A stretch of DNA of 64,000 bases from Shinisaurus crocodilurus (taxonomy: Eukaryota > Chordata > Lepidosauria > Squamata > Shinisauridae). Below are positions 33,866 to 45,522 of this stretch, in pieces. The notes beneath the pieces were generated by a model. The model searched no databases, was not told the origin of the DNA, and saw only the letters and a list, made by a program, of their open reading frames with translations. The translations under genes were made by a program, and so were the position numbers. Within the stretch, counting starts at the first letter, position 1; each line of letters begins with the position of its first letter. The stretch spans positions 181,867,085-181,931,084 of the forward strand of contig CM037880.1 of the NCBI GenBank assembly GCA_021292165.1, written 5' to 3'.

Positions 33866-34150
33866 AAGCAATTCTGTGAGTCCATCTATATCAATAATGT
33901 TCCCCGGGTGGGGTATAGGGACACTGGGGCAGATGTAACGGCTCTGCCCCGGGACCGCGTAGAGAGGTCCCAACTTTTGTCAGGACGACGTGTACGATCA
34001 AATCCTATAACTCCCCGACATCACCGTCCCCATCGCCCGGGTCCGGATCAAGTACCAGGGGTGGAAGGAGAGATGGACGTAATCATCCATCGCCAAAAGG
34101 AGTTGGGGCATCATCATCGGGAACGACCTCGCGTTCCGGGTGGCCAAAGC
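33866..34150 (+). pseudogene. Aspartic protease region of the Gmr1-like element
   Basis: The frame starting at 33683 contains NNVPRVGYRDTGADVTALP, with the catalytic D-T-G-A at 33920-33931. Downstream the protease flap and second half cross a frame break near 34010. The enzyme would cleave the Gag-Pol polyprotein inside the particle. It lies between the zinc knuckle and the integrase, the normal place for a retroelement protease. Confidence 0.8.
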
Positions 34151-34320
34151 TAAGATGGGGGTCGTCACCCGGGGGACAGGCAAGGCGAGGGGGGGCCGCC
34201 CGTAACCGCACCGGTCCCAAAGCCTAAGCCCGTGCCCCCCTCCACCACCGGGTGACCCCATCCCCTGCGGGGCCCCCGGGGAAAACCAGGCCATAGCGGA
34301 GCCCCCGAAGGACGAAGGGT

Positions 34321-35600
34321 TTGCTCAGATGGCTAAAGACTTTGGGACACAAGCCCAATCAAGGAAGCCCAGCGGCTGGACCCGTCCCTGCGAGAGTGTC
34401 GCGCCCTGGCCAACCAAGACCCCGGGGTATCCCTTGCCACGGAAGGATTTATCTGGGACAATGGAACTTTGTACCGGGAGTTCGAGCCAAAGGGGGAAGT
34501 GGCACCGGGGCGCAAGCAGAGGCAACTGTGGTTCCCCAACGGTACCGCCACGCCGTGTTGCACCTCGCCCACGACGTGGCATGGGGAGGACACCTGGGGC
34601 AAAAGCGGACCCAAGCTCGAATTACAGAGGGGTTCTACTGGCCCATGATCGCCTCCGACATTAAGGCTTACTGTCGGTCCTGCGATGTGTGCCAGCGAGT
34701 GGGACACAATCGCGATCACCCAAGAGCTCCCTTCAGCCTTTCCGGTGGTGGGGATCCCTTTTGAACGGATTGCTATGGACATAGTGGGTCCCCTGAACCC
34801 GCCCACCAAGACGGGGAAAAAGTTTGTACTGACGGTAGTGGACTTTGCCACCCACTACGCAGAGGCTTTTGCGCTCGCCTCCATCTCCGCAGCCAGCTTG
34901 GCTAAGACTCTGCTCTCCCTCTTTGCCCGCTTAGGAATGCCCCGCACGGTCGTGTCGGACTGCGGCACCGGGTTCATGTCTAAACTGTTCCAGAAGATGT
35001 GGGACCTGGGGGGGGGTTGACCATGTAACTTCGGTGCCTTACCACCACGAGACCAACGGACTGGTTGAACGCTTCAACCAGACTTTGGGGGAAATGATCG
35101 GGCGTACGCTAGCCGTCACCCGGGAACTTGGGACCAAGCCCTACCCTACCTCCTCTTGCCTACCGAGATGCTCCGCAGGAAAGCCTCGGGTTTTCCCCGA
35201 ATGAACTGATGTTTGGTAGAGACTACGGGGGCCCTTGGCTTTGTTGCGGGAGGAATGGGAGGGGGCTGCCGGCAGTTCGCCCGTGCCGGTTCACACTTTT
35301 CTGCGGCGGCTACGGGACACCCTCCACAGCGTTCGAGAAGCCGCCCAACAGCATCTGAAGGCAGCCCAGCAGCGGCAAAAGAAGCTGTATGATAGAACTG
35401 CAGTAGCCCGGACTTTTGAGGTGGGGTGATAAAGTGTTGGTTCTGCGTACCCTCAAAACAGACAAGCTGTGTCTTAAGTGGGAGGGTCCGGGGACTGTAG
35501 TTGAGAAACTTGGACCAGTCAACTACAAAATACTCTTTGCTGGGACTCCTGGAAAATGTAAAATGTTTCATGTGAACATGTGAAATTGTATGTAGACCGG
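34321..35600 (+). pseudogene. Integrase of the Gmr1-like element, placed before the RT
   Basis: The integrase would insert the cDNA into the genome. An N-terminal HHCC zinc domain is read at about 34546-34700 (HLAHDVAWGGHLG, then CRSCDVC). The catalytic core has Asp at 34778-34780 (MDIVGPL), Asp at 34958-34960 (VSDCGTGF) and Glu at 35067-35069 (TNGLVERFNQ), a D,D(35)E spacing once one extra G in the G-run near 35007-35016 is discounted. The C-terminal GPY/F-type module (LKWEGPGTVVEKLGPVNYKI) lies at about 35476-35535 and leads into FHVNM. I see no chromodomain. At least three frame breaks occur. Confidence 0.88.
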
Positions 35601-35689
35601 GGTGCGGGACTGGGCTGTGTGAAGGAACATAATGATAAGGATTTCGCTGATGGGGATCTGTTGGGAGAATGGGGGGATGGTGGGGGAAT

Positions 35690-36600
35690 GGAAGAAATCT
35701 CACTGTCACCCGCCCTGTCCGAGGCTCAGCGGGAGCAAATGAAGCGGGTGCTGGATGAATTTGGGACCTTGTTCTCAGACCGCCCCGGGCGGACCCCACT
35801 CATCCAGCACACCATTCAAACGGGTGACAGCCCCCCTCTGCAATCTCTGCCATACCGGGCGGTGGGACCCATGCTCAAGTCATTGCTGAGGAGGTCAAAG
35901 CCATGCTAGACCTAGGGGTGATCGTCCCTAGTTCTAGCCCATGGTCCTCCCCGATTGTCCTGGTGGCCAAAAAGGATGGGGGGTGCAGTTCTGTGTGGAC
36001 TATCGGAAAATCAACAAGGTGACCGTCCCTGACCCCTACCCCATCCCCAACATGGATGTCTTGCTGGAGAAGCTAGGGAGGGCCAAGTACATTACCACCC
36101 TAGACCTCACCAAGGGCTATTGGCAAGTTCCGCTGGACGCGGATGCTGCGCTCAAGTCTGCCTTTGTCACACACCTGGGTTTATTCCAGTTCACCACTCT
36201 TCCCTTCGGAGTCCGGAATGGTCCGGCAACCTTTCAGAGGCTGGTGAATGGAATGCTGAACGGGTTGGGAGAATTTGCCTGTGCCTATCTGGACAACATA
36301 GCTATCTTTAGCTCCACTTGGGAGCAGCATCTGCAGCATGTCCGGCGGGTCTTCCAGCGGATCCGGGACGCTGGGTTGACGGTGAAAGCAAAGAAGTGCC
36401 AGGTGGGGCTAGGGGAGGTTGAGTACCTTGGACATCGCGTCGGAGGGGGGAGCATCAAACCCATGGAAGCTAAGATCGAGTCGGTTCAGAAATGGCCCCA
36501 ACCCGCAACCAAAAAACAGGTGCAGGCTTTTCTGGGACTTGCAGGGTACTATCGGAAGTTGTGCCACACTTCAGTCAGCTAGCCGCCCCTCTGACTGATC
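35690..36600 (+). pseudogene. Reverse transcriptase of the Gmr1-like element, YLDN active site
   Basis: The RT follows the integrase. N-terminal fingers (FGTLFSDRPGRT, near 35760) are in one frame, the EVKAMLDLGVI segment near 35890 is in another, and the long frame 35941-36582 covers FCVDYRKIN, ITTLDLTKGYWQVPL, FTTLPFGVRNGPATFQR, AYLDNIAIFS and FLGLAGYYRKL. The active-site box is Y-L-D-N at 36286-36297; most reverse transcriptases have Y-X-D-D, so the second catalytic Asp is replaced by Asn (AAC for GAC). Together with the frame breaks this implies loss of activity in this copy. Confidence 0.92.
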
Positions 36601-36631
36601 TTTGTAAGAAGCGCCACCCGAACAGGGTCCA

Positions 36632-37158
36632 GTGGACCGCGGCTTGCCAGACGCTTTCGACGGGTTAAAAGCCTGCCTCACAGCAGCTCCCATTCTGCAA
36701 GCCCCAGACTTCGAATCCCCCTTCGTTCTACAGACGGATGCCTCTGAGGCCGGGATGGGGGCGGTGTTGTTACAGGAGAAGGTGGGAGAAGGGCTGCGCC
36801 CCGTTGCATACCTGAGCAAGAAGCTCCTGCCCAGAGAACGTAGTCTTGCCACCATTGAGAAGGAGTGCCTGGCCGTGGTGTGGGCCATCACCAAGTTGCA
36901 TCCCCTACCTCTGGGGAGACGGTTCCGCCTGCAGACTGACCATTCCCCCCTGTGCTGGTTAGATAGAGTCAAGGGCAACAACCAAAAACTCCTACGGTGG
37001 AGTCTGGCGTTGCAAGACTTTGACTTCGAAATTGAGCACATCAAGGGTAAGGACAATGTCTTGGCTGATGCACTCTCCCGGGCTTTCTCAGGTGATGGGC
37101 AAGTCGATGGGAAATTGGGGTGTGGGACCCCAATGCCATCTTTTCCCCGGGGGGGAGA
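36632..37158 (+). pseudogene. RNase H domain of the Gmr1-like element
   Basis: A frame running on from 36632 holds a typical gypsy RNase H: LQTDASEAGMGAVL (first Asp), TIEKECLAVVWAI (Glu), LQTDHSPLCWL (second Asp) and DNVLADALSRA (last Asp). It would remove the RNA strand after first-strand synthesis. The frame stays open past the polypurine tract and into the 3' LTR, ending at 37435, so the true C-terminus is unclear. Confidence 0.9.
37141..37158 (+). other. Polypurine tract
   Basis: GGGGGGGAGA lies directly against the TGTGG start of the 3' LTR, preceded by TTTTCCCC. This is the usual primer site for plus-strand synthesis. Confidence 0.75.
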
Positions 37159-38278
37159 TGTGGAGAAAGCCAACCTAAAACCCCTTTCTGACACACACAC
37201 ACTCACCAAGGAGGGGGGAAGGAGACCCAGGGGGCAGAGACAGCCAGTCTCCACAGAGACCAACAGGGACAAACAACATCTGCATAGAATCACCCAGGGG
37301 GAAAGGCAGGAAGCATCCCCAGGTTCATCAATGCTCTCGTATATCAGCCCCATCTACATAAGACTTGAATACCAGAGCAGACATTTCGGCACCCATAAGA
37401 AAGGGCCATTCAACACCACAGGATGGGACCATTAAGCAGGTGGCTTCAGGGGGACCCCACCCACCTGAGGAGGGTGGCAACCCACCTGATTGGCCGCCCA
37501 CCTGAGGAGGGTGGCCAACCCACCTGATTGGCCACCCACCTGAGGAGGGTGGCAACCCACCTGATTGGCCGCCCACCTGAGGAGGGAGGCAACCCACCTG
37601 ATTGGCCACCCACCTGATTGCAGAGGGAGGGGCTACCTGAAACCAAGGTATAAACACCCTGCGCAAGGGAACTGAGTTGTTGGCCTGATCAGCAGTCTTG
37701 CCCATGCTTGGGGTAGGGAACGAAGGGATCGGCAACCCCGGGTAGCAGCACCCGGCGTGCTCCAGCTAGCTGAAATCACTGGCCGCTGGGTTGAACGGAC
37801 CCCCGGGAAACCAAGCTGAAATCACTGGCCGCTTGGGTTGACCGGACCCCCGGGCAACCAAGCTGAAATCACTCACTAGCCGCTTGGTAGACCGGACCTC
37901 CGCCGGGAACCCAGCTAGCCGCTTGGTAGACCGGACCTCCACCGGGAACCCAGCTAGCAGCATGCGGTTTGACCGGGCCTCTGCTGGAGCCCGAGCTGAA
38001 CTAACTAGCTGAGAGCCCTGAAATCACGGTTCCTTGAGACTTCTTGCTTGCTACTTGTGCTGTACTGATAAGCTTGTATGCTGGCATGTGTCTGGGTTTG
38101 TGAGGTCATTTGTAAATAAACTTGTTTTATAAAAGATACTTTTGTGGCTATAAGTTATCCCTTTGTTCTAGGCTAAGGGTGATAGTCGCTGGGGGGCCTC
38201 GGAGAAGGCCCGCCCCCCAGGACTCGCTATCCCCTTAGTATTGAACCCGCGCAGAAGACCAGGTGGCGGTCTTCCACT
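37159..38278 (+). repeat. 3' LTR of the Gmr1-like element
   Basis: 1,120 bp from TGTGGAGAAAGCC to GGCGGTCTTCCACT, matching the 5' LTR with scattered substitutions and 1-2 base indels. It retains the four-unit CCAAT array (37460-37608), TATAAA (37649-37654) and AATAAA (38115-38120). The target duplication ATACC follows at 38279-38283. Confidence 0.92.
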
Positions 38279-38283
38279 ATACC
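38279..38283. repeat. Right target-site duplication ATACC
   Basis: Matches 31371-31375 exactly and directly follows the 3' LTR. Confidence 0.85.
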
Positions 38284-39218
38284 ACCATGGTTCAAAATGT
38301 ACATAATAAAACAAAGTTCAAACATGTCAATACGTCCCATAGATTGGGCCAAAGGGAAAAGAGTAAACAAATTTGGCCCTGCCATTGCAAGAAGTAATTA
38401 CAGATTAATAAGGTGCCCCATTCTTTTCTGGTTCCATGTTGTTTTCCATACATTTTTTGGTGAGTCAAACTGGGTCTCTGTGTGCTTTTAAAATCCTTTA
38501 GAGCTAGACACTTCATTATTCCAACAGGATATCATCATAAGGCCACTTAATTCACACATGGCAACATTCCTAAACAGGAAACTCTCTCGGAAATAAACCT
38601 GTGAGCTGATCATCATGTGTGACAGTTAGACATGCAAAGTGTTTGCAGCTTTGTGGGGAACAAAGCAGAGATTTCAAATGCTGACAGTGGGCTTATAGAT
38701 TAAACCCAGGTGATAAATTTATTTTGCCAGTTGTAGTGGCCAAATTCCATAATAGCCATTGGCCATGCTGGCTGGGGTTAATAGAAGTTACAGTCAAACA
38801 CATCTGGAGAGCCACCAGGCTGGGGAGGGCTAATCTAAGAGTTATTTATTAAATTGAAATATTTTCCCCTTTGATCTCCCAGGGTCCACAAGGAAGCTTA
38901 CAACACAATTTTAAAAACCATAATAAAACAAATTTTGTAAACAAACCAACAGCAAACTAAGAAAAATAGCCAGCACAGAACCAATAAGCTACAAAACCCC
39001 AGCAATTAATAACCAACGAAACCCACTGGAGAGTACACCATTAATCAAGCTCTGGGGTTGCAGAACGGTGTTAATCTCAGAATGAAATGTAGCCACTTGG
39101 GAATGCTGTCACTTTCACTGTATGTCACTTTCTCTGTTATTTTCCTTTTCTGCGGTGTTTTGATGTGTGTGTGTGTATATATATAGTCGGTCATCTCTTC
39201 CCTTATGTAGCTGGGATA
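38284..39218. other. Gene-free stretch
   Basis: A degenerate 6229-type hAT MITE arm occurs at about 38740-38835 (GGCCATGCTGGCTGGGG, ACATCTGGAGAGCCACCAGG). An L2-tail-like segment follows at 38845-39000. No coding sequence is seen. Confidence 0.4.
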
Positions 39219-39466
39219 CAGTCATGCCTTGGATTGAGAGCATAATTCGTTCCAGAAACGTGCTTGTAATCCAAAACACTCTTATATCAAATGAAATCCC
39301 CCCAAAAAAATTTGTACAGAGATTTTTAATTTAAGCCGTACTACAGTACTTGTATTGCAAGACGTCGCTTGTATATCAAGTAAAAAAAAATTAAATAGAT
39401 ATTTAAAAATTGCTTGTCTTGCAAAACGCTCTCAAACCAAGTTACTTGCAATCCAAGGTATTACTG
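39219..39466 (+). mobile_element. Tc1/mariner-type (Tigger-like) MITE, TA target
   Basis: Starts CAGTCATGCCTTGGATTG and ends CAATCCAAGGTATTACTG. The inverted ends match at 16 of 18 positions. It is flanked by TA at 39217-39218 and 39467-39468. Internal TAATTCGTTCCAGAAACG also fits Tigger-like repeats. It is non-autonomous, with no transposase. Confidence 0.8.
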
Positions 39467-39468
39467 TA

Positions 39469-41587
39469 GTTCATTTTGAATACAATGTGGGCCTCAAAAG
39501 GACACACATCTGTGCAAGTAAAGGACTTCTGTAGTACCTTTGTCTGTTACAGGTCATTGCCTATCAATGTATGAAAGTTGTTGCTTTGACCAGTATACTG
39601 GTCTCTTTTCTGTTTTGGTGTCCCAATGTCAGTGGAGGTTTGCGGTTTGAATACCCTCACCACCACCCCTATTTTCCTAGTGTGTCCTATGATCAGATAA
39701 CTCTCACCGTTATTGCCAAACTCAGAGCACCTCCGACTCGCCAAGATTCCTGAGAAGCAACAACCTCGTATCTATGTTTCCTTCTTCAGGAGACAAAACA
39801 ATGTATGCAGAGAGACTGTGAAGGAACTCCAGTGTCGTTGTCAATGAAGTTTGTAGGAGTCTGCAAGTTTCAAGGGGGAAAAAATAGCATTATTCAGGGA
39901 GAGGCTCTTGCAGAGATTATTGCTCTGTTGCCATCTTGGTTCCTGCCTCTTGTCTAGTGTGTCCTGTGAATATAGAATTGGTTTTAAAATTCTATATTCA
40001 CATATATATTCTGGATATTCTATATTCCAGATGCCCAACCTGATTATTCATACGCACTGTTTCAGACAGTCAGTTCTGACAATACAGTGGTGGCCAACTG
40101 GAGCAAAATAACCCACAAAAAATGAGTCTCATGAGAGGTCTATTCACATGATCCAGTGTAGTACCAAACTTACAACTCATGTGATATTGCCGTTACACTT
40201 CTGTGGAAGGACTGGTTAACATTCTTTTCACAGAAACGCTGCCATGACCTCTGTTGCTCTGATGTTACATTGCTCATGTGAATAGCCTGCTTGCGCGAGC
40301 AATTTTTTGCACAAGTCTGCTGCTGGCATATCATTGGAACCAACTCTTGTTCTGAGGGATAAATGAAGCAATTACTTCCCCAGGGCCTGTATATGGGACA
40401 TAATAACTAGAAAAATATACCGGTACTGCTGCAGCAATGTAATCTTTCAAGAGGCGCCTCCAAGGATGCTTTCAGCAAAGCAGAGTTCATGCTGCCCAGT
40501 ACAGTTCAGGGAACATAAGGTTAGGAATGATTAGGGAGAGCCTGGATGCGATTTGGAGATCTCATTCCAACATCATGTACCTGGTGGAAGGGAGGGTTTG
40601 GTTTAGGTATAAGCGGACAAGCAATTTTTGTGTTCTTGGCTTTTCCCACCCAATGCTTGTTTTGCCTTGTTCCTGCTCACACATGTAAATGCGGGGGCAT
40701 TTTCGATCAGGAAAAGTGTGCATTTTCAAACAGGATAAAGGTGCACTTTTCCAAGCGTGCACCCAAATGTGCACTCCTTCCTATAATTAAAGCATGAAAA
40801 TGCAACCTTTTTGAAATTGAAAGATGTACAATTTAAAGTGCACATTTTTCAAAAAGGATACATTTCATGAATGCAGTTGCAAGCTTGAGAATGCTTTTTC
40901 AGAAAATACAATTGCATTTGTGCTCGCATTCAGAGTTGTGAGCAGGGCATTTTCATTTCATCAATTTTTCAAATGTGAAACAAATTCTTGTATGTCCCTA
41001 AGGGTACACCTTTCAGGACACTATTAGAAACAGACACCAACTCTGTCCTGTATATTTATTTTCACACTCTACAGCTCCTGCGCGAAGAAGCTGCACTAGT
41101 ATGTTACAGGAAGCTTGGGGTTATGTAGAGACCTTCCCTGGCCTGTTTTTACCTACACAAACCAATGGATTGGAAATCACATTTAGGGATCAGCTTTAAC
41201 AACTGTAGAATATTTCTGAATTGTAAGGGATTTGTAAGGAAGAACTCAGTGCTGAATTTTCCTTAAGGTTGCATTTTGAAAATGTGCATCTTGAATAGTT
41301 CACCAAATCCAAAGTTTTCTAGGCAGGATATGGTATTAAGGCATGTCACCTCTTTGGCCATCACTTAATTCTCATGGTTCAACATAGAGCCTTCGGGCAC
41401 AGGAACTGAAAGAAACCTGAAGAACTTTAGCCTTACCATACAATTAATGGCAGAAAATTGATGGGTGATCAACTGGGAAAGTGGAGGCAGGGAATTGGTC
41501 ATTTTCCAGTCATGCTGGATACCAGGAGCAGGCATGGAAGAGGCATGCATGGTAGGAATGAAGTCCTTCCTATGTTACCTAGTGCAG
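39469..41587. other. Gene-free stretch
   Basis: A hairpin with perfect 15-bp arms lies at 39965-39979 and 39988-40002 (TGTGAATATAGAATT). The segment 40690-40990 is a loose repetition of phrases such as GTGCATTTTC and GTGCACTTTT, probably an old degenerate repeat. No coding sequence is seen. Confidence 0.4.
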
Positions 41588-41640
41588 GGGTAGACTACTC
41601 AGTGGCCTCCAGATGCTTTGGACGATGATGACGACAACAA

Positions 41641-41696
<56 letters not shown>

Positions 41697-41765
41697 AACT
41701 CCTATAACCACTAGGGCTGATTAGAGTTGTAGTCCAAACATCTGGAAGGCACCAGGGCACTAGTG
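41588..41765 (+). mobile_element. Degenerate hAT MITE carrying an (AAT)n expansion
   Basis: CCTCCAGATGCTTTGGAC on the left and GTCCAAACATCTGGAAGG on the right are the inverted arms of the 6229 family. The centre has become an (AAT)n microsatellite at 41642-41695. Flanks ACCTAGTG and CACTAGTG match only partly. Confidence 0.6.
41642..41695. repeat. (AAT)n microsatellite
   Basis: About eighteen AAT units inside a degenerate hAT MITE. Confidence 0.95.
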
Positions 41766-44517
41766 TGAGACAAGGCCTTTACGCAGGCCCAGTGTCAACA
41801 GTCAGTATGGAATGGTTGGAACCAGCCACATGGTGAATGGACCAGCAGGGGCCCACCAAAATCCAGCCAGACACTCTGCCATCATGTTAGTTTTCCATCC
41901 ATGCAAGACTAAAAGATGTTGTGCCTGACAGCCAATAAGAAGCAAAGGGTTGTGGCAGGATGCCAGTGGCTTCTTTGGATGTGGAGTGCTCGATTCCAAG
42001 TCAACCTAACTCCACAAGAGGAGGAGGACGAGCTGGCACCAGTGCTGCTCACTTTCCTGCCCTCTGTGGTGTTGTGGTCATTCAGCCTCCCCTCTTCAGC
42101 AGGAGATGAAAAAGGATAAGCTACCTCTTTACCCTCTCCAGCAGCGGCAATGAGCAAAGAGTGCCAAAGCTGCTGCAGAACATACCAGGAGGAATGGAAG
42201 GGGGCCCACAGGCACTCTGGTGTCAAGGGTCCACCAATACCCGGATCCAACCCTGTGTATACAACTCTTTGACACCAAAGTTCTGAATGAAGGACCATCT
42301 CCTTTAACAAAATCATATGTTAAGTTAGTTGTAAGATACTCTGGAGGGTGAGAAGCATGGCTATTACTAAACTTTCATTTATCATGAAGCCTCTTTGTGC
42401 CTGTGCTTTTCAGAGTCAGTATAAGGCTTAGATTCAATATTTTATAGCACCAATCTTTTTGAGGCTTACCCTTCAGTTCCAGAGCATGAATCCAACTGGG
42501 GTGTTATTATAGCCTCACCAGTTCATCACACAAGCTCAAGATCTATTTCTCACATGGGGTCCTTACAGCTGCAAATCACTTGAACATTTGTGAGGAGTGC
42601 ACAGTTTGCTTCAGTGGTATAAAGGATGTATTAACATTCCAATGGGGACTGACAATGCAATGCTTGGAAAGTCTGCCCGACTACTGAGCACTCCAGGATC
42701 GAGGTCCCTAATGGATAGAATCATTTCATAATTAACTCACAGAGCCCTTTTAAGGATTAAATAATTAATATTTGTACCACATTTTGAAGATAAAGGAGGA
42801 GGTGTGAAGCCTTCCATATTAGTACTATAAGTAATTTATTCATGAACAGAAATTCTAACTTGTCACATTGTTAGAAATGATAAATTATGACATTAATAAT
42901 CTGTTATCCATAAGTATGGATAACGGATCAGCAACAAAAGCAGGGGTGATTGAGTTGAAGGGAAATAGGAATGCAAAACTGAAGCTGAATGAAAATCTAA
43001 AGGCTAAATTCCAATAGCTGTTTTGTTTAATTTATTGCAGACTTTGTAGCCGGTGATAGTGTCATTTCAGCACGGTGATGGGCACCACAAAAGGCACCGT
43101 ACTGTGATATTCACACCTAAAAATAGAGTTGAATCCCTGTCAAATTTATCCTTTAAATTATTTTTCTTTCTCCCCACCCCCTTCCCTTTTTGCTCCTAAG
43201 CATTTAGCCAAGTGTCTGGGCTCACCATAAATCAGATTACAAAATTCTGCAAACTGCAAAGCTCTCTTAAAGCTGAAGTGCATTAAACACAAACTAGAAA
43301 GCACGGCTTCTTATGGCTGAGATTCTGCTTTTTGGCTCTCTCTGAGCTGGATGAGAATAGAGACACTTTTCAGGGTTTGCATTTCAGAATTTGCCTGTTT
43401 TTAAACTTTAACCCTTTACTGTCAGTTTCCCCCTCCCCCCAAGTTTCATATCACCGATATCATTCACTGCAGTTACAGCAGAGATTTTAACAGACCTCCA
43501 GATCCAATTGCCCTCTTACTTAACCAAGTTGTTAAAAGCACATTATAACCAGCATAAAGAAACTGGTAAGTAAGTTGGTAGGTAGGCAAGTAAGTAAGTA
43601 AGTAGTCAGATAAAGACAGTTGAGATACTGGTGAACCAATTAAGCTAAGATATCTTCATCACTACAGCCAGAGAGTCTCCCAGAGATTTCTGCTGGCCAA
43701 GCAAATTGGGCAGTGGGCCAGGGGCAACTTCGGGGTATTCTTGATTCATGGTGTCTTCAAAGGGTTGTGTGAATAGGATGTTCTGAATAGGATGTTCTGC
43801 TATATGTGTACCTTTTTCATTAGGTTGGAGGACTACCCCTTGAGCACTTTCTCCTCTCAGCAATTAACCAAATCATATTTTTGAAGAAATGGACCATCAT
43901 CTTTTGGGGTAGGTTGCAAACAGGAAGTTCCTGCAACCTTTTGGAATTTCCCAAAACTAGCTGGAATTAGCTTCCCCTTGTCATCATGACCTCAGTTTTT
44001 TAATCTGTTAATTGGAGCCACTTTGCTGCAATGTTCCATTCCTAGAGCACCTCATTATTTGAGGCAATTAGTTGCAATACCGGGTAATGGCTGGAATCAT
44101 TTTCTTTTGTGAGATGGCTCTTTTTTTTTGCTTTCTTCTTCTGAAAATGGAGGAATCCAAGGTTTGGATCTTTTCAAGCGGACCAACAACACAGTAATTG
44201 TGAATGCAACGAGAATCTGCCCAATTTAGTTTATAGTATGCAAAAGCACATTATGGGCCTCTATGGGCAGAAACACCCTTGATAATTAGTACGTTCCAAC
44301 ACTTTGCATGCTGAGGCCCAATTTTCTCCCTGTGAACCCCAGATCCCTACTTTTCATTATAGGAGCAAATGTGCGATGAGGCTAAACGTGGCTAATTTCA
44401 ACTCCCATAGCACAGGAGAAAAATATTTTTACAGAATAATCAGCAATAGAGTAACTATTGCAATAATTTTTGTAACCCACCCAGAGAATTTCAGTTATTG
44501 GGCAGTAAAGATTTTTT
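41766..44517. other. Gene-free stretch
   Basis: No gene or clear transposon. A (GTAA)n-like run lies at 43565-43605. The interval 42770-43330 is AT-rich and repeat-poor, with phrases such as ATGATAAATTATGACATTAA; it is worth aligning with other reptiles, though I have no proof of conservation. Confidence 0.4.
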
Positions 44518-44518
44518 A

Positions 44519-44558
<40 letters not shown>

Positions 44559-44560
44559 GT
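44519..44560. repeat. (AAT)n microsatellite
   Basis: About thirteen AAT units interrupted once near the right end. Confidence 0.9.
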
Positions 44561-44664
44561 AATTAATAAGAATAAAGCACTGTTTTCTTTTCATGTAGTG
44601 TTTATTGTATGGTATTTGAGATAATAATTTGTATGCCTTCTGTGCACCATCCTGGAATTAGTTT

Positions 44665-45110
44665 GGATTATTATTATTTATTTCATTTCTATACCACCCA
44701 ATAGCCACGGTTCACAACAATTCATAAAACACAATATAATTTTTTTTAAACCATTAAAACAACATAATTTTTTCCAATATACAAAATTTAAAAAAACAAT
44801 TTAACAGCTAGAACAATTTTTAGAACAAGTGGACCTGTTAAAAGCTGCTGCCATCAATGCCATTAAATACCCTTAAGTGCCATTAACTGCCTGGGAGAAG
44901 AGGGCAGTCTTAACCTGGCACCAAAAAGATGACAGAGTTGGTGCCAGGCGGGCTTCAGTGTGGAGATCATTCCATACATGGGGGCCAACACTGAGAAAGC
45001 CCTCTCTCTTTTTGTCACCCACCAAGCCTCTCTTGGAGGTGGCACTCAGAGGAAGGCCTCAGATGTTGACCCGAGTGTCCAGATAGACTAGGATTGAGAA
45101 GCGGGAGGAT
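44665..45110 (-). mobile_element. L2-type LINE 3' fragment
   Basis: TTTCTATACCACCCAATAGC then GGGCAGTCTTAACCTGGCA and AACACTGAGAAAGCCCTCTC are the antisense of the L2-like 3' region. The order matches the copy at 23632. Confidence 0.65.
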
Positions 45111-45146
45111 GAAGGGTATTTAGAAATATTTTAAATAAATAACTAA

Positions 45147-45510
45147 ACTGTATTTATTTATTTATTTATTTATTTATAAGATGTATATACTACTCTATAT
45201 CTAACAAGATTCCTGAATGGTGAACAATAAAAGAAAGAAAGAAAGAACCAAAATAAAGAATTAACATATTTAAAATATTATTATATTAATAAAACCATGG
45301 CAGGCAGGTCAATCTGGGAAGGCTTGTTTGAATAAAAATGTTACCAGCAGGCACTGAAAATGAAACAATGTTCATGCCTACCTGATATCAGCAGGCAGAG
45401 AGTTCACCAGAGATGGAGCCGCCACACTGAAGGCTTGACTCTGAGTGGACTCCAAATGGTCCATGCAGAACCACCAGGAGATAAATACAATAGTTCTATT
45501 CTTTGCAGAC
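45147..45510 (-). mobile_element. Second L2-type LINE 3' fragment
   Basis: Begins with (TTTA)n, then ATACTACTCTATATCTAACA and a body with GCAGGCAGAGAGTTCACC and GCCGCCACACTGAAGGCTT, parallel to the copy just before it. It ends before the solo LTR. Confidence 0.6.
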
Positions 45511-45522
45511 AAAAAGGGTAAG

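Larger units (their letters stand above)
31376..38278 (+). mobile_element. Full-length Gmr1-like Ty3/gypsy LTR retrotransposon (6,903 bp)
   Basis: Two direct LTRs of about 1.12 kb enclose a 4,658-bp interior with primer-binding site, gag, protease, integrase, reverse transcriptase, RNase H and polypurine tract. The domains are Ty3/gypsy in type: HHCC and DDE integrase with a GPY/F-like module, and a gypsy RT and RNase H. The integrase lies upstream of the RT, as in Ty1/copia. This combination defines the Gmr1 group first described in cod and then in other deuterostomes. The LTRs are very alike, so the insertion looks recent. As written, single-base indels break the reading frame many times. 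Confidence 0.93.
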
